Positions 16,340 through 27,468 of a stretch of DNA of 64,000 bases are shown in pieces. Location of the stretch: positions 25,334 through 89,333 of the forward strand of contig NZ_JBLOOT010000013.1 in NCBI RefSeq assembly GCF_049800675.1. Reading direction: 5' to 3'. Below the pieces are notes generated by a model. That model ran no database searches, was not told the origin of the DNA, and worked only from the letters and a program-made list of their open reading frames with translations. Position 1 is the stretch's first letter. Every line of letters starts with the position of its first letter. This DNA is from Cauispirillum nitrogeniifigens (GTDB lineage: Bacteria; Pseudomonadota; Alphaproteobacteria; Rhodospirillales; Rhodospirillaceae). The position numbers were made by a program, and so were the translations under genes.

Positions 16340-17044
16340 ATGCGCGCACTAGTTGCGGACGACCATTCCGTTGTTCGCCTGGCACTTAGACACATCCTCG
16401 CCGACCTCGACCCTGCTGTCGAGGTCAGCGAGGCCGCCGACGCCTCGGAGGTGCTTTCGGCTTTGGCGGCCGCGCCGGTGGACATGGCCATCATCGACAT
16501 CTTCATGCCGAGCGGTGGCATAGACTTCGTCAGCCGCATCGTGGCCGCCGCCGCCCCGGCGCCGGTGGTTGTCTTCACCATGTCCGAGGACCCCCGCCAC
16601 GCCCAGGCGGCAATCGCCGCCGGAGCCCGCGCGTTCGTCCCCAAGACGACCGCCGAAGGGTTGATCGTCAACATCCTGCGCCTGGTCCTGGCCGGCGGAA
16701 TCTACCTGCCGCCGGCAATGACCCTGGCCAGCGCCTCCGACGCCGAGCGCGGCAGCGGCGCCCGCCGTGCCCTTGGCCTGCCGGGGGACGGCCCGCTGTC
16801 GCAGGTCGACCTCGCGGGGTCGCCGTCGGGCCGCCTGCCGCAGCTCACGCCGCGCCAGCACGAGGTCCTGGAACTCATGGCCCAGGGCCTGTCGAACGCC
16901 GACATCGGCGCCCGCCTCGGCCTCAACCTCAGCACCGTGAAGTCGCACGTCACCGGCGTCCTGCGGGCCCTGAACGTCTCCAGCCGCACCCAGGCGGTCC
17001 TGGCCTTCAAACGGACGGAGTGGTCGCCGCCGCCGACCGCGTGA
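16340..17044 (+). CDS. Response regulator, REC plus LuxR-type HTH
   Basis: The 234-residue protein has a receiver domain (~1-125) with the acidic pair Asp7-Asp8, phospho-acceptor Asp53 in MAIIDIFMP and Lys in FVPKTT. After a Pro/Gly linker, a LuxR helix-turn-helix follows (~165-230; LTPRQHEVLELMAQGLSNAD). GGGAAGC lies upstream of the ATG. No kinase is adjacent on the same strand; the nearest is the PAS kinase at 18308-20836, convergent across the MnmC-like gene, which could be its partner. The last 38 bases overlap the end of that MnmC-like gene. Confidence 0.88.
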   Translation: MRALVADDHSVVRLALRHILADLDPAVEVSEAADASEVLSALAAAPVDMAIIDIFMPSGGIDFVSRIVAAAAPAPVVVFTMSEDPRHAQAAIAAGARAFVPKTTAEGLIVNILRLVLAGGIYLPPAMTLASASDAERGSGARRALGLPGDGPLSQVDLAGSPSGRLPQLTPRQHEVLELMAQGLSNADIGARLGLNLSTVKSHVTGVLRALNVSSRTQAVLAFKRTEWSPPPTA

Positions 17045-18296
17045 CCCTCCCTGCGCCCGCCCCCTTTGGCGGCCGGCGCAGGGAGCGCAGCACGAAGCGG
17101 CCGGGATGCACGGCCTCCAGCAGGTCAGGCGCCAGTGGTCCCGGCGTGCCGGCGACCAGCGCCGCCAGTGCCGCGGCCAGCAGCGGCGCCGTCTGGAACC
17201 CGCGCGAACCCAGCCCCCCCAGCACGAACAGCCCCCCGGCCAGCGGCGCCGGCGGATAGCTCCGCCATGGCCGGCCGTGGTGCAGGTCGGCATAGGCCCG
17301 CCGCCACGCCGCCGCGTCGAACAGCGGCCCCATGACCGGCAGGTGGTCGGCGATGGTGGCGCGCAGCGACACCCGGCCGCCGCAGGGCTCCCCCATCCGG
17401 GCATGAACATCGGGCAGCACCTCGGCCAGCAGGCCCAGGGTGGCGGCGTCATCCTCCGGCCGCGGGGCGCGCCAGCCGTCATCACGGGGATCGGGCACCC
17501 GGCCGTAGGTGGCGCCAAGGACGTGCCGCCCCTCCGCCACCGCCGGTGCCAGGTAGCCGCCGAAGGACAGCGCCACCGGCGGCGCCCCGGCGGCCTCGGG
17601 CAGCAGGGTGATGTGGCCCCGGTTGGCATGGATGGGCAGGTCGGCCGCCGGCCACAGGCGCGGCGTCCACGGCCCGGCCGCCAGCACCACGGCGGCCGCC
17701 CGCGCCACCTCGACCCCGTCCGCCAGCAGGCGCCAGCCCTCCGCCACGGCCTCAAGACTGTCCACCGCCGCCGCGCGCACCGCCGTTCCGCCGGCCAGGG
17801 CGGCGCAGACCGCACGGGGGGCTATGGCCCCGGCGTGCGGGAACCACAGGCCGCCCAACGGCGCGGAGACACCGGCCAGGGCGCCGGCCTCCGCCGCGCC
17901 GACGAACCGCAGGTGTTCTGCCGGCAGGGTGCCGGCCAGACGGCGCATGGTCGCGGCCTCGTCGTCGTTGCGGGCGACGGACAGGATGCCGCGCGACAGC
18001 CACCCGCCAAGGCGGTCGAGCGTCTCCACGGCATGCAGAAAGCCCTGGCCGTAGAAGCGCCCATGCACACCGCCGTCGGCGGTCAGGCGTGGCTTGAGCA
18101 GGCCGCAGGGATTGCCCGACGCCTCGGCCCCCAGGCACCCGGCACGGTCGATCAGGGTGACGGCATAGCCGGCCTGACGCAGCGCCCCGGCCGCCGCGCA
18201 GCCGGCCACGCCAGCCCCGACGACGGCCACTGCGGCCCCCGGCGGCACGGGGTCCGGCCGGCGGAACCACGGCGCCGCCTCCTGTCCCGCCATCAT
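17007..18296 (-). CDS. FAD-dependent oxidoreductase like the C-terminal half of MnmC
   Basis: The 429-residue protein has a DAO-type FAD fold: VAVVGAGVAGCAAAGALRQA (GxGxxG at residues 27-32), EASGNPCGLLKPRL, which is diagnostic for MnmC, HLPVMGPLFD and LGGLGSRGFQTAPLLA. MnmC oxidises cmnm5U34 in tRNA wobble positions. Many alphaproteobacteria carry this domain alone or fused to the methyltransferase; here the methyltransferase domain is absent. I chose the ATG pair at 18293-18296; a GTG at 18311 that overlaps the kinase stop as GTGA is also plausible and would be translationally coupled. Its role could also be that of a generic glycine-oxidase-like enzyme. Confidence 0.78.
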   Translation of the reverse strand: MMAGQEAAPWFRRPDPVPPGAAVAVVGAGVAGCAAAGALRQAGYAVTLIDRAGCLGAEASGNPCGLLKPRLTADGGVHGRFYGQGFLHAVETLDRLGGWLSRGILSVARNDDEAATMRRLAGTLPAEHLRFVGAAEAGALAGVSAPLGGLWFPHAGAIAPRAVCAALAGGTAVRAAAVDSLEAVAEGWRLLADGVEVARAAAVVLAAGPWTPRLWPAADLPIHANRGHITLLPEAAGAPPVALSFGGYLAPAVAEGRHVLGATYGRVPDPRDDGWRAPRPEDDAATLGLLAEVLPDVHARMGEPCGGRVSLRATIADHLPVMGPLFDAAAWRRAYADLHHGRPWRSYPPAPLAGGLFVLGGLGSRGFQTAPLLAAALAALVAGTPGPLAPDLLEAVHPGRFVLRSLRRPPKGAGAGRVTRSAAATTPSV

Positions 18297-18307
18297 GCCC
18301 CCGGCCG

Positions 18308-20836
<2,529 letters not shown>

Positions 20837-21046
20837 ATTGGTTCCTCCACTCCTCGCCCTGCCGGCAAGTTTATACGTCTTCTTGCATGCCGTTCAACGG
20901 CCACGCCCGGCGTCCGGGCAGGACGCGGGACGATTTCCTGGCCGGTGGGGAGATCGCCAGGAACCCGGAGTGCGCGAACCGTTTCCCATCACCGACGAAC
21001 CGTTTTAGCATGTCCCGGCGTACCCTCCTTTTGGTTGATCCCCGCC

Positions 21047-21349
21047 ATGGACCTGCTTGGACGATTCCTCAGTGTGTTTTTCCTGCTGGTCGCGGGTGCG
21101 GTGACCTTGGCGGTGGCCGGGCTGATCGCCCTGCTTGTCGCCATGGAGCACGGCGGCATCACGGGCGGATGGACCTGGGCCGGGAGCGGCCTGCTCCTGG
21201 GCGGCATCGCCTATCCCGTGCTGGCCGTCGTGGCCTGGAAGAAGGCGCGTGCCCATGCCGAGCCCCGCGGCAGGCTGGCATGGTCGCTTGCCCCCGCCCC
21301 CCTCCTGGGCCTCATGGCCCTGCTGCTCGTGGTCGAGCTTTACACCTAG
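21047..21349 (+). CDS. Small membrane protein, three predicted spans, hypothetical
   Basis: The 100-residue protein begins MDLLGRFLSVFFLLVAGA. It has spans at about 7-32, 43-62 and 79-97, with a basic loop between the second and third. The frame is open upstream for hundreds of codons, but that part is antisense to the kinase and is Ala/Pro/Arg/Gly-rich shadow. No strong Shine-Dalgarno is seen. It converges on ctaE, 35 bp away. No family recognised; a role in oxidase assembly is possible only by position. Confidence 0.55.
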   Translation: MDLLGRFLSVFFLLVAGAVTLAVAGLIALLVAMEHGGITGGWTWAGSGLLLGGIAYPVLAVVAWKKARAHAEPRGRLAWSLAPAPLLGLMALLLVVELYT

Positions 21350-21351
21350 CG

Positions 21352-21365
21352 GCCCCTGGCGGGGC
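21352..21365. terminator. Possible bidirectional terminator hairpin
   Basis: GCCCC-TGGC-GGGGC lies in the 35-bp convergent gap between the small membrane gene and ctaE. A TTTT run (21374-21377) follows on the plus strand after nine bases. The stem is short, so support is modest. Confidence 0.35.
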
Positions 21366-21384
21366 ACCCGGTCCTTTTCCGGCC

Positions 21385-22182
21385 CTACAGCCCCACCCAC
21401 CAGTAGATCCACACGAACAGGAACACCCACACAACGTCGACGAAGTGCCAGTACCATTCGGCAGCCTCGAAGCCGATGTGCTTTTCGGCCGTGAAGTGGC
21501 CGGCCAGGGTGCGGAAGAACATCACCGCCAGCATGCACACGCCGACGAAGACGTGGAAGCCGTGGAAGCCCGTGGCCATGTAGAAGGCCGAGGCATAGAC
21601 CCCGTCGGAGAAGGCGAAGGCCGCCTCCCCGTACTCGACGGCCTGGAGGACCAGGAAGATGGCGCCCAGGATCACCGCGCCGCCCAGGCCGATCAGCAGC
21701 CGCCGGCGGTCGCCGGTGTTCAGCCCGCCGCGTCCCCACATCAGCACCACGCCCGAGGAGATCAGGATCACCGTGTTGATGGCCGGCAGGCCCCAGGCGT
21801 GCAGCGTCTCGATACCCTCCGGCGGCCAGGCGTCCTCGACCACCGGGCTGATCAGCAGGGCGTTGTGGAAGTAGGCCCAGAAGAAGGCGACGAAAAACAT
21901 CACCTCGGAGGCGATGAACATCGCCATGCCCATGCGCAGGCCCCGCCGCACCGCGCCGGTGTGCGCCTTGTCGACGATGCTCTCGCGGATGACGTCGCGC
22001 CACCAGCCGAACATGGTGACCAGCACGATGGCCAGCCCGGCGAGCAGCACCCAGGGCGGGCTGCCGTGCATGTAGTTGACGGCGCCGATGGCCATGACCA
22101 GCGCGCCGACCGCCCCGACGACGGGCCACGGGCTGGGGTCGACGATGTGGAACGGGTGCTTGCGTACCGTAGGATGGCTCAT
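21385..22182 (-). CDS. ctaE: Cytochrome c oxidase subunit III
   Basis: The 265-residue protein has seven membrane spans and the subunit III marks: KHPFHIVDPSPWP at the N-terminus, GWWRDVIRESIVDKAHTG, MFIASEVMFFVAFFWAYFHN, ATGFHGFHVFVGV, and WYWHFVDVVWVFLFVWIYWW at the C-terminus. It is part of the inner-membrane aa3-type terminal oxidase. GGGAGGACC lies before the ATG. It is the last gene of the ctaC-D-G-E operon, 15 bp after ctaG. Confidence 0.97.
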   Translation of the reverse strand: MSHPTVRKHPFHIVDPSPWPVVGAVGALVMAIGAVNYMHGSPPWVLLAGLAIVLVTMFGWWRDVIRESIVDKAHTGAVRRGLRMGMAMFIASEVMFFVAFFWAYFHNALLISPVVEDAWPPEGIETLHAWGLPAINTVILISSGVVLMWGRGGLNTGDRRRLLIGLGGAVILGAIFLVLQAVEYGEAAFAFSDGVYASAFYMATGFHGFHVFVGVCMLAVMFFRTLAGHFTAEKHIGFEAAEWYWHFVDVVWVFLFVWIYWWVGL

Positions 22183-22197
22183 GCGAACGGTCCTCCC

Positions 22198-22752
22198 TCA
22201 GGAGTTGCCCCCGTCCCGGCCGCCTTCCTTGCGGAAGAAGGTGTAGGACAAGGTGATGGTCCCGACCTCGGCGACGTGGGGATCGTCGGCGATGGCCGGG
22301 TCGATGTAGAAGGTCACCGGCATGTCCACCGTCTGGCCGGGGGCCAGCGTCTGCTCGGTGAAGCAGAAGCAGTCGATCTTGGTGAAGTACTTGGCGGCCT
22401 TCAGGGGCGTGACGTTGAAGGTGGCGGTCCCGGTGATCGCCTCGCCGGAGGTGTTGGTGGCCTGGTAGAAGGCCAGTCCCTGCTCCCCCACCTTGAGCGT
22501 CACCGCCCCTTGCGCCGGGGCGAAGCGCCAGGGCAGGGTGCCGTTGATACTGGCGTCGAAGCGCACCGTCATGGCGCGGTCCAGCACCGCCGGGGCGGCG
22601 GCTCCGGCGGTGCCGATGGCTGGGGTGCCGCCGTAGCCGGTGACCTTGCAGAACAGCTGGTAGGCCGGCACGGCGGCGAACGCAAGGCCGACCATGCCGA
22701 CGGCGAAGGCCGCCGCGATGAGGCCGAGACGGGCATTGCTCGCGCGGGCCAT
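22198..22752 (-). CDS. ctaG: Cytochrome c oxidase assembly protein CtaG/Cox11
   Basis: Cox11-type proteins deliver copper to CuB of subunit I. The 184-residue protein has one N-terminal membrane anchor (~8-30), VPAYQLFCKVTGYGG after it, and the periplasmic copper-binding motif KIDCFCFTEQTL (Cys-Phe-Cys). DMPVTFYIDP and ITLSYTFF close the domain. It lies between ctaD (12-bp gap) and ctaE (15-bp gap). The usual alphaproteobacterial order has ctaB (heme O synthase) between ctaD and ctaG; it is absent here. Confidence 0.95.
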   Translation of the reverse strand: MARASNARLGLIAAAFAVGMVGLAFAAVPAYQLFCKVTGYGGTPAIGTAGAAAPAVLDRAMTVRFDASINGTLPWRFAPAQGAVTLKVGEQGLAFYQATNTSGEAITGTATFNVTPLKAAKYFTKIDCFCFTEQTLAPGQTVDMPVTFYIDPAIADDPHVAEVGTITLSYTFFRKEGGRDGGNS

Positions 22753-22764
22753 GGCCTGCCCTCC

Positions 22765-24402
22765 CTATTCGGCGGCGTGGTGGCCCGTCGGCACGGGGAT
22801 GTGCGGCGGGTCCTCGAAGGTGTGCACGGGCGGCGGGGAACTGACGGTCCATTCCAGGGTGGTCGCACCCTCGCCCCACGGATTGTCGGCCGCCTTGGCA
22901 CCGCCGACGAAGGTGCGGAACACCACGTAGAGGAAGAACAGCGCCCCGGCGGCCGAGATATAGGCGCCGATGGAGGCGACGAAGTTCCAGCCCGCGAAGA
23001 CGTCGGGGTAGTCGGGGATGCGCCGGGGCATGCCCGCCGTGCCCAGGAAGTGCATGGGGAAGAACGTCAGGTTCACGCCCACGAACATGATCCAGAACTG
23101 GATCTTGCCCAGCGTCTCGGGGTACTGGCGGCCCGACATCTTGCCGATCCAGTAGTAGAAGCCGCCGAACATGCCGAACAGGGCGCCAAGGCTCAGCACA
23201 TAGTGGAAGTGGGCCACTACGTAGTAGGTGTCGTGCAGGGCGATGTCGACGCCGGCATTGGCCAGCACCACGCCGGTGACGCCGCCGATGGTGAACAGGA
23301 ACACGAAGCCGATGGCATAGAGCATCGGCGTCGAGAAGGTGATCGACCCGCCCCACATGGTGGCGATCCACGAGAACACCTTGATGCCCGTCGGCACGGC
23401 GATGGCCATGGTGGCGGCCAGGAAGTAGGCCCGAGTGTCGACGTCCAGGCCCACGGTGTACATATGGTGCGCCCACACCGCGAAGCCGATCACGCCGATG
23501 GCCACCATGGCGTAGACCATGCCCAGGTAGCCGAACACCGGCTTGCGGGCGAAGGTGGAGATGATGTGGCTGATGATGCCGAAGGCCGGCAGGATCATGA
23601 TGTAGACTTCGGGATGGCCGAAGAACCAGAACAGGTGCTGGTACAGCACCGGATCGCCGCCGCCGGCCGGGTCGAAGAAGGTGGTGCCGAAGTTGCGGTC
23701 GGTCAGCAGCATGGTCAGCGCGCCGGCCAGCACCGGCACGGCCAGCAGCAGCAGGAAGGCCGTCACCAGCATGGCCCAGGCGAACAGCGGCATGCGGTGC
23801 ATGGTCATGCCCGGCGCCCGCATGTTGATGATGGTCACCAGGAAGTTGATGGCGCCCAGGATGGACGACACGCCGGCGATGTGCAGGGCCAGGATGGCGA
23901 AGTCCACGCTGGCGTCGCCATGGCCGATGATGCCCGACAGCGGCGGATAGAGCGTCCAGCCGGTGCCTGCCCCGGCGCCCGTCAGGGCCGACAGGATGAG
24001 CAGCGCGAAGGCCGGCGGCAGCAGCCAGAAGCTGATGTTGTTCATGCGCGGAAAGGCCATGTCCGGCGCCCCGATCATGAGGGGCACGAACCAGTTGCCG
24101 AAGCCGCCGATCAGCGCCGGCATGACCACGAAGAACACCATGATCACGCCGTGCGCGGTGACGAACACGTTGTAGAGCTGGTGGTCGCCGCCCAGCACGT
24201 CGTTGCCGGGGCTTTGCAACTGCATGCGGATGACCACCGACATGGCCGCGCCGATCAGGCCGGTGATGACGGAGAACACAAGGTACATCGTGCCGATGTC
24301 CTTGTGGTTGGTGGAAAACAGCCAGCGCTTCCACCCCACGGGATGGTCATGGCCGTGGTCGTGCGCGTGGTCAGGCCCCGCTGCCGTCCCGGTCTGGTAC
24401 AT
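22765..24402 (-). CDS. ctaD: Cytochrome c oxidase subunit I
   Basis: This is the catalytic subunit of the aa3 oxidase, reducing oxygen to water and pumping protons. The 545-residue protein carries FWFFGHPEVYIMILP (CuB/Tyr-His region and the D-channel Glu), a CuB His pair in the following helices, and HDTYYVVAHFHYVLS for the heme a3 and heme a histidines, with twelve membrane spans. The N-terminus is His/Asp-rich (DHAHDHGHDH), which may bind a metal but is common enough in such oxidases. GGGAGGAAGC precedes the ATG. Confidence 0.97.
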   Translation of the reverse strand: MYQTGTAAGPDHAHDHGHDHPVGWKRWLFSTNHKDIGTMYLVFSVITGLIGAAMSVVIRMQLQSPGNDVLGGDHQLYNVFVTAHGVIMVFFVVMPALIGGFGNWFVPLMIGAPDMAFPRMNNISFWLLPPAFALLILSALTGAGAGTGWTLYPPLSGIIGHGDASVDFAILALHIAGVSSILGAINFLVTIINMRAPGMTMHRMPLFAWAMLVTAFLLLLAVPVLAGALTMLLTDRNFGTTFFDPAGGGDPVLYQHLFWFFGHPEVYIMILPAFGIISHIISTFARKPVFGYLGMVYAMVAIGVIGFAVWAHHMYTVGLDVDTRAYFLAATMAIAVPTGIKVFSWIATMWGGSITFSTPMLYAIGFVFLFTIGGVTGVVLANAGVDIALHDTYYVVAHFHYVLSLGALFGMFGGFYYWIGKMSGRQYPETLGKIQFWIMFVGVNLTFFPMHFLGTAGMPRRIPDYPDVFAGWNFVASIGAYISAAGALFFLYVVFRTFVGGAKAADNPWGEGATTLEWTVSSPPPVHTFEDPPHIPVPTGHHAAE

Positions 24403-24420
24403 GCGCTTCCTCCCTCCCTG

Positions 24421-25278
24421 TCAGTTGGCGGCCTGGGCGAGACGGGCCTCGCCCGGCTCCTGGGGTCGCGGAGCCTTGGCGAACCGCTCCTGCGCATCCC
24501 CCACCCACTGCTCGAACTCCTCGGGCGGGACGCCCCGGATGGCGATGGGCATGAAACCGTGATTGACGCCGCACAGTTCGGAGCACTGACCGTAGAACAC
24601 ACCGGGCTTATCCAGGCGCAGCCAGGTTTCCGTCAGGCGGCCGGGCACGTTGTCGGTCTTCACGCCCAGCGCCGGCACCGCCCAGCTGTGGATGACGTCG
24701 TTGGAGGTCATGACCACGCGGACCGTGGTGCCCACCGGCAACACGACCTCGTTGTCCACCGCCAGCAGGCGCGGCTCGCCCGGCTGGAGGTCGCTGGCGT
24801 CCTTCATGAAGCTGTCGAACATGAAGCCGCCGTGGTCGGGGTACTCGTAGGACCAGTACCACTGGTGGCCGGTGACCTTCAGGGTCATGTCGGCCTCCTG
24901 CGCGCGATCCATGAAGTACAGCAGCTTGAACGACGGGATGGCGATGATCACCAGGATGGCCACCGGAAAGGCGGTCCAGGCGAACTCCAGAAGCTGGTTG
25001 TGGGAAAACCGGGCCGGCACCGGGTTGCGCTTTTCGTTGAAGCGCCAGATGACGTAGCCCAGCAGGGCCATCACCAGCACCACGATCCCCGCCGAGATCC
25101 AGGCCAGGAACCGATGCAGCGACTCGATCTGCTCCATGACCGGCGTCGACGGGTCCTGGTGCCAGACCTGCCACGGCTCGGCCTGGCCCGCCCATCCGTG
25201 CGTCGATGCCACCAGGGGCACCACGGCGGCGGCGAGCGCGGCAAGCGCCGGCAGGGGACGGATGAACTGTCTTTCCAT
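24421..25278 (-). CDS. ctaC: Cytochrome c oxidase subunit II
   Basis: The 285-residue protein has a signal-type N-terminus, two membrane spans (~45-68 and ~88-108), and a periplasmic cupredoxin domain. The CuA site is complete: His in VIHSWAVPALG, then CSELCGVNHGFMPI with both Cys, His and Met. GHQWYWSYEYPD is the electron-entry aromatic patch. No C-terminal cytochrome c domain is present, so this is the aa3 and not the caa3 form. It is the first gene of the operon; GGGAGGCAGG lies before the ATG. Confidence 0.97.
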   Translation of the reverse strand: MERQFIRPLPALAALAAAVVPLVASTHGWAGQAEPWQVWHQDPSTPVMEQIESLHRFLAWISAGIVVLVMALLGYVIWRFNEKRNPVPARFSHNQLLEFAWTAFPVAILVIIAIPSFKLLYFMDRAQEADMTLKVTGHQWYWSYEYPDHGGFMFDSFMKDASDLQPGEPRLLAVDNEVVLPVGTTVRVVMTSNDVIHSWAVPALGVKTDNVPGRLTETWLRLDKPGVFYGQCSELCGVNHGFMPIAIRGVPPEEFEQWVGDAQERFAKAPRPQEPGEARLAQAAN

Positions 25279-25669
25279 GGCGTCCTGCCTCCCTGGTCGG
25301 GTCCGGCGTCATGGGGGGCCGGCCCCTCGTTTTCAGGCTTGGTCGGATGATCGCGGGGACGTTGGCCGCTTCCGTTTCCACCGAGTATGCGCGAGTCCAT
25401 CGCCGAAACGCAATAGACTACCAATTTAGTGTGCCTTTATCGCCATCCGTACTATGGATATTCCTTGCTTACTTCAGGCCGCAGCCGGGGTCTGGGCAGG
25501 ATTTTCCTCCTGCTCCACATGGGTAATAACACAGCGGGACGGGCGAGGTTCCCGGCTCCGGCCGCCGACCGCCCGGATCGGCTAAGCCCCCTGAACGCTT
25601 GAACCCCGCCCGGTGATGGCGCGTCCTAGACGGCGGACCCCACGCCTCCAACCATCCAGGGAGCGCAGC
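25279..25669. other. 391-bp divergent region between ctaC and the LysM gene
   Basis: The stretch 25400-25520 is clearly lower in GC than its surroundings and is the likely site of the cta operon promoter on the minus strand. A short inverted repeat GCAGGA/TCCTGC (25496-25513) is present without a T-run. No convincing gene was found; the small frames here have no ribosome site or pattern. Confidence 0.5.
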
Positions 25670-26866
25670 ATGGCGCCGCACCCGCAGCCGTTCACCGCCC
25701 GCCCCGCAGCCCCCACCCCCGCCCTTGGCCTGTTCCTCGGTCTGGCCCTGAGCCTGACCGTCATGGCGCCTCCGGCGGCCGCCCAGGGGTGCGGCGACAG
25801 CTACACCATCCGCGCCGGGGACACCCTGTCGGCGGTGGCGGCCCGCTGCGGTGTTTCCCTGGACGCGCTGATGGCGGCCAATCCGGGCATCGAGCCGCGC
25901 CGGCTGGCCGTCGGCCAGGCCGTGGCCCTGCCGGGAGCCTCCGCCGCCGCGGCCCCCGCCCCGTCCCCCGCCCCGGCCCCCTCCCCGGCCCCATCCCCGG
26001 CCCCATCCACGGCGCCGGGCGCGGAAGCCGCCGTTCAGCCATCGGCGGAACAGGGCATGGCGGGGCCGGCCGATGTCGTTGCGCAGCCGCATCTGGAGGC
26101 CCCGCAGAACGCCAACTACACCGTGCGCGCCAGCGACACCCTGGCGACCATCGCCCAGAGCTTCGGCACTACCGTCACCGAGGTGGTCAAGAACAACCCG
26201 CAGCTCAACCGGCAGACCGCCCTGGTGCCGGGGCAGCGCATCCATGTTCCCGGCGCCGGGCGGAAGGCGGCCGCGCCGTCCCTGGCCGAAGCGGGCACAC
26301 CGTGGAGCGACGTCCGCTACATCCCCGGCGCCGCCGTCGAGGTCCTGCCGCGCCAGGTGGAGGCTGGCGACCTCGTCACCATCTACGCCCGCGGCTTCCC
26401 CGCCCGCACCCAGGTCGACATCGCCGCCGGTGATCCGGCGGGGGTGCTGGTGGTTCTGGATCAGGAGATGACCGACAACTACGGCACCCTGCGCGCCCGT
26501 GTCTCGGTGCCGCGCGATGTCGTGCCCGGACAGGCCGTGGCGGTGGTCGTGGCGACGCCCGACCGCACCATGGCCGCGCGCTCCGCCGGCCTGACCGTCA
26601 ATACCGCCGGCCAGATGGCCCGCACCGAACCCGGCGCGCCGGTCGAACTGGTCGGCACCCTCACCGACGAGGGCGTCACCTGCCCGGCCCTGCGGACCGC
26701 CGAGGGGATTCTCTACACCCTGACCGGCGGGCAGATGGCTGGCCTCCAGGCGGGCGACCGGGTGCGCGTCGTCGGCCTGATCGCCGGTGCGTCCACCTGC
26801 CAGCAGGGCGTCACCGTCTCGGCCGCCCGCATCGAGGCGGTACGGCCCGAACGTGCCGAGCGCTAG
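25670..26866 (+). CDS. Exported protein with two LysM domains and a C-terminal OB-like domain
   Basis: The 398-residue protein has a signal peptide (ending near VMAPPAAAQG). LysM 1 (~44-90; YTIRAGDTLSAVAARCGVSL) and LysM 2 (~147-195; YTVRASDTLATIAQSFGTTV) flank a Pro-Ala-Ser linker encoded by imperfect repeats. A beta-rich domain (~225-310) then contains VEAGDLVTIYARGFPARTQV, and a final domain (~320-392) contains VELVGTLTDEGVTCPAL and GDRVRVVGLIAG, like small OB-fold modules (DUF5818-type, tentative). LysM binds peptidoglycan, so it is probably periplasmic and wall-attached. AGGGAG lies seven bases before the ATG. The middle domain recurs in the next gene (27031-27468). Confidence 0.82.
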   Translation: MAPHPQPFTARPAAPTPALGLFLGLALSLTVMAPPAAAQGCGDSYTIRAGDTLSAVAARCGVSLDALMAANPGIEPRRLAVGQAVALPGASAAAAPAPSPAPAPSPAPSPAPSTAPGAEAAVQPSAEQGMAGPADVVAQPHLEAPQNANYTVRASDTLATIAQSFGTTVTEVVKNNPQLNRQTALVPGQRIHVPGAGRKAAAPSLAEAGTPWSDVRYIPGAAVEVLPRQVEAGDLVTIYARGFPARTQVDIAAGDPAGVLVVLDQEMTDNYGTLRARVSVPRDVVPGQAVAVVVATPDRTMAARSAGLTVNTAGQMARTEPGAPVELVGTLTDEGVTCPALRTAEGILYTLTGGQMAGLQAGDRVRVVGLIAGASTCQQGVTVSAARIEAVRPERAER

Positions 26867-26878
26867 ATCATGCGGCAC

Positions 26879-26919
26879 ATCGATTATGCGGAAAACCGGG
26901 CCCCCTTTTCCGCACGATG
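26879..26919. repeat. Imperfect long hairpin downstream of the LysM gene
   Basis: TGCGGAAAA (26887-26895) and TTTTCCGCA (26906-26914) form a perfect 9-bp stem, extended by CATCG/CGATG with a small bulge. It could end transcription of the LysM gene, although no T-run follows on the plus strand. Confidence 0.45.
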
Positions 26920-27030
26920 CGCTAAATCACCGGACGCATATCGCCCGGCGTAGTTACTCCTCCCTATGGAACGGCGACCTCTCCGAAACGTTATGAGTCT
27001 GGCTTGCGGCCTTCTGGGCGGGAGAGAGCC

Positions 27031-27468
27031 ATGCGAACGGGAGGTTCATTCGGTGTCGTTCCACTGCCAGACCATGCAGCAGCGGCAACCACCGCGGCGC
27101 AGGCCCTGCGCGCGACGGCGGTGCTGGTCCTACTGGGCCTCGCCGGCGGTGGCGCGGCCCCTGCCGCCCTGGCCGCGGAGGCAGTCCGTACAGACAAGGA
27201 CGTCGTCGCGCCGGGCGCCACGGTCACGGTGAACGCGTCGGGCTTCCCGGCCCGCCGCGCCGTCGAACTGGGCGCCGGGCCACCGCATTCGGAATATCTG
27301 GTCATCGACACCGGCCTCACCGATGCCGCCGGCAGCGTTGACTTCCACCCCCGCATCGACGGCGCCACGCCTACCGGCACGATCATCGTCTTCGTCGTCG
27401 CTACCGAGGATCTGATGATCAAGGCGGAGAGCCCGCCGGTGGAAATCCTGCCGGCCCCCGGAAGCTAA
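27031..27468 (+). CDS. Small exported protein sharing a domain with the LysM protein
   Basis: The 145-residue protein has a rather long N-terminal region, a hydrophobic segment (ATAVLVLLGLAGGG) and a cleavage-like AALAAEAV. The mature part has TVTVNASGFPARRAVELGAG, then YLVIDTGLTDAAGSVDF and IIVFVVATEDL. This mirrors the C-terminal middle domain of the LysM protein upstream (VTIYARGFPARTQVDIAAG; VVLDQEMTDNYGTLRARV; VAVVVATPD), so the two are paralogous modules. GGAGAGAGCC precedes the ATG; a TTG at 27004 was rejected. Function unknown; probably periplasmic. Confidence 0.65.
   Translation: MRTGGSFGVVPLPDHAAAATTAAQALRATAVLVLLGLAGGGAAPAALAAEAVRTDKDVVAPGATVTVNASGFPARRAVELGAGPPHSEYLVIDTGLTDAAGSVDFHPRIDGATPTGTIIVFVVATEDLMIKAESPPVEILPAPGS

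Noticed and set aside
20887..25350. Plus-strand 1487-residue open frame over the cta operon
   Set aside because: Antisense to ctaC-D-G-E; His/Gln/Gly/Arg-rich shadow composition. The opposite strand has unmistakable oxidase motifs.
25469..26878. Minus-strand 469-residue frame over the LysM gene
   Set aside because: Gly/Arg-rich shadow of the Pro/Ala repeats; plus strand has signal peptide and two LysM domains.
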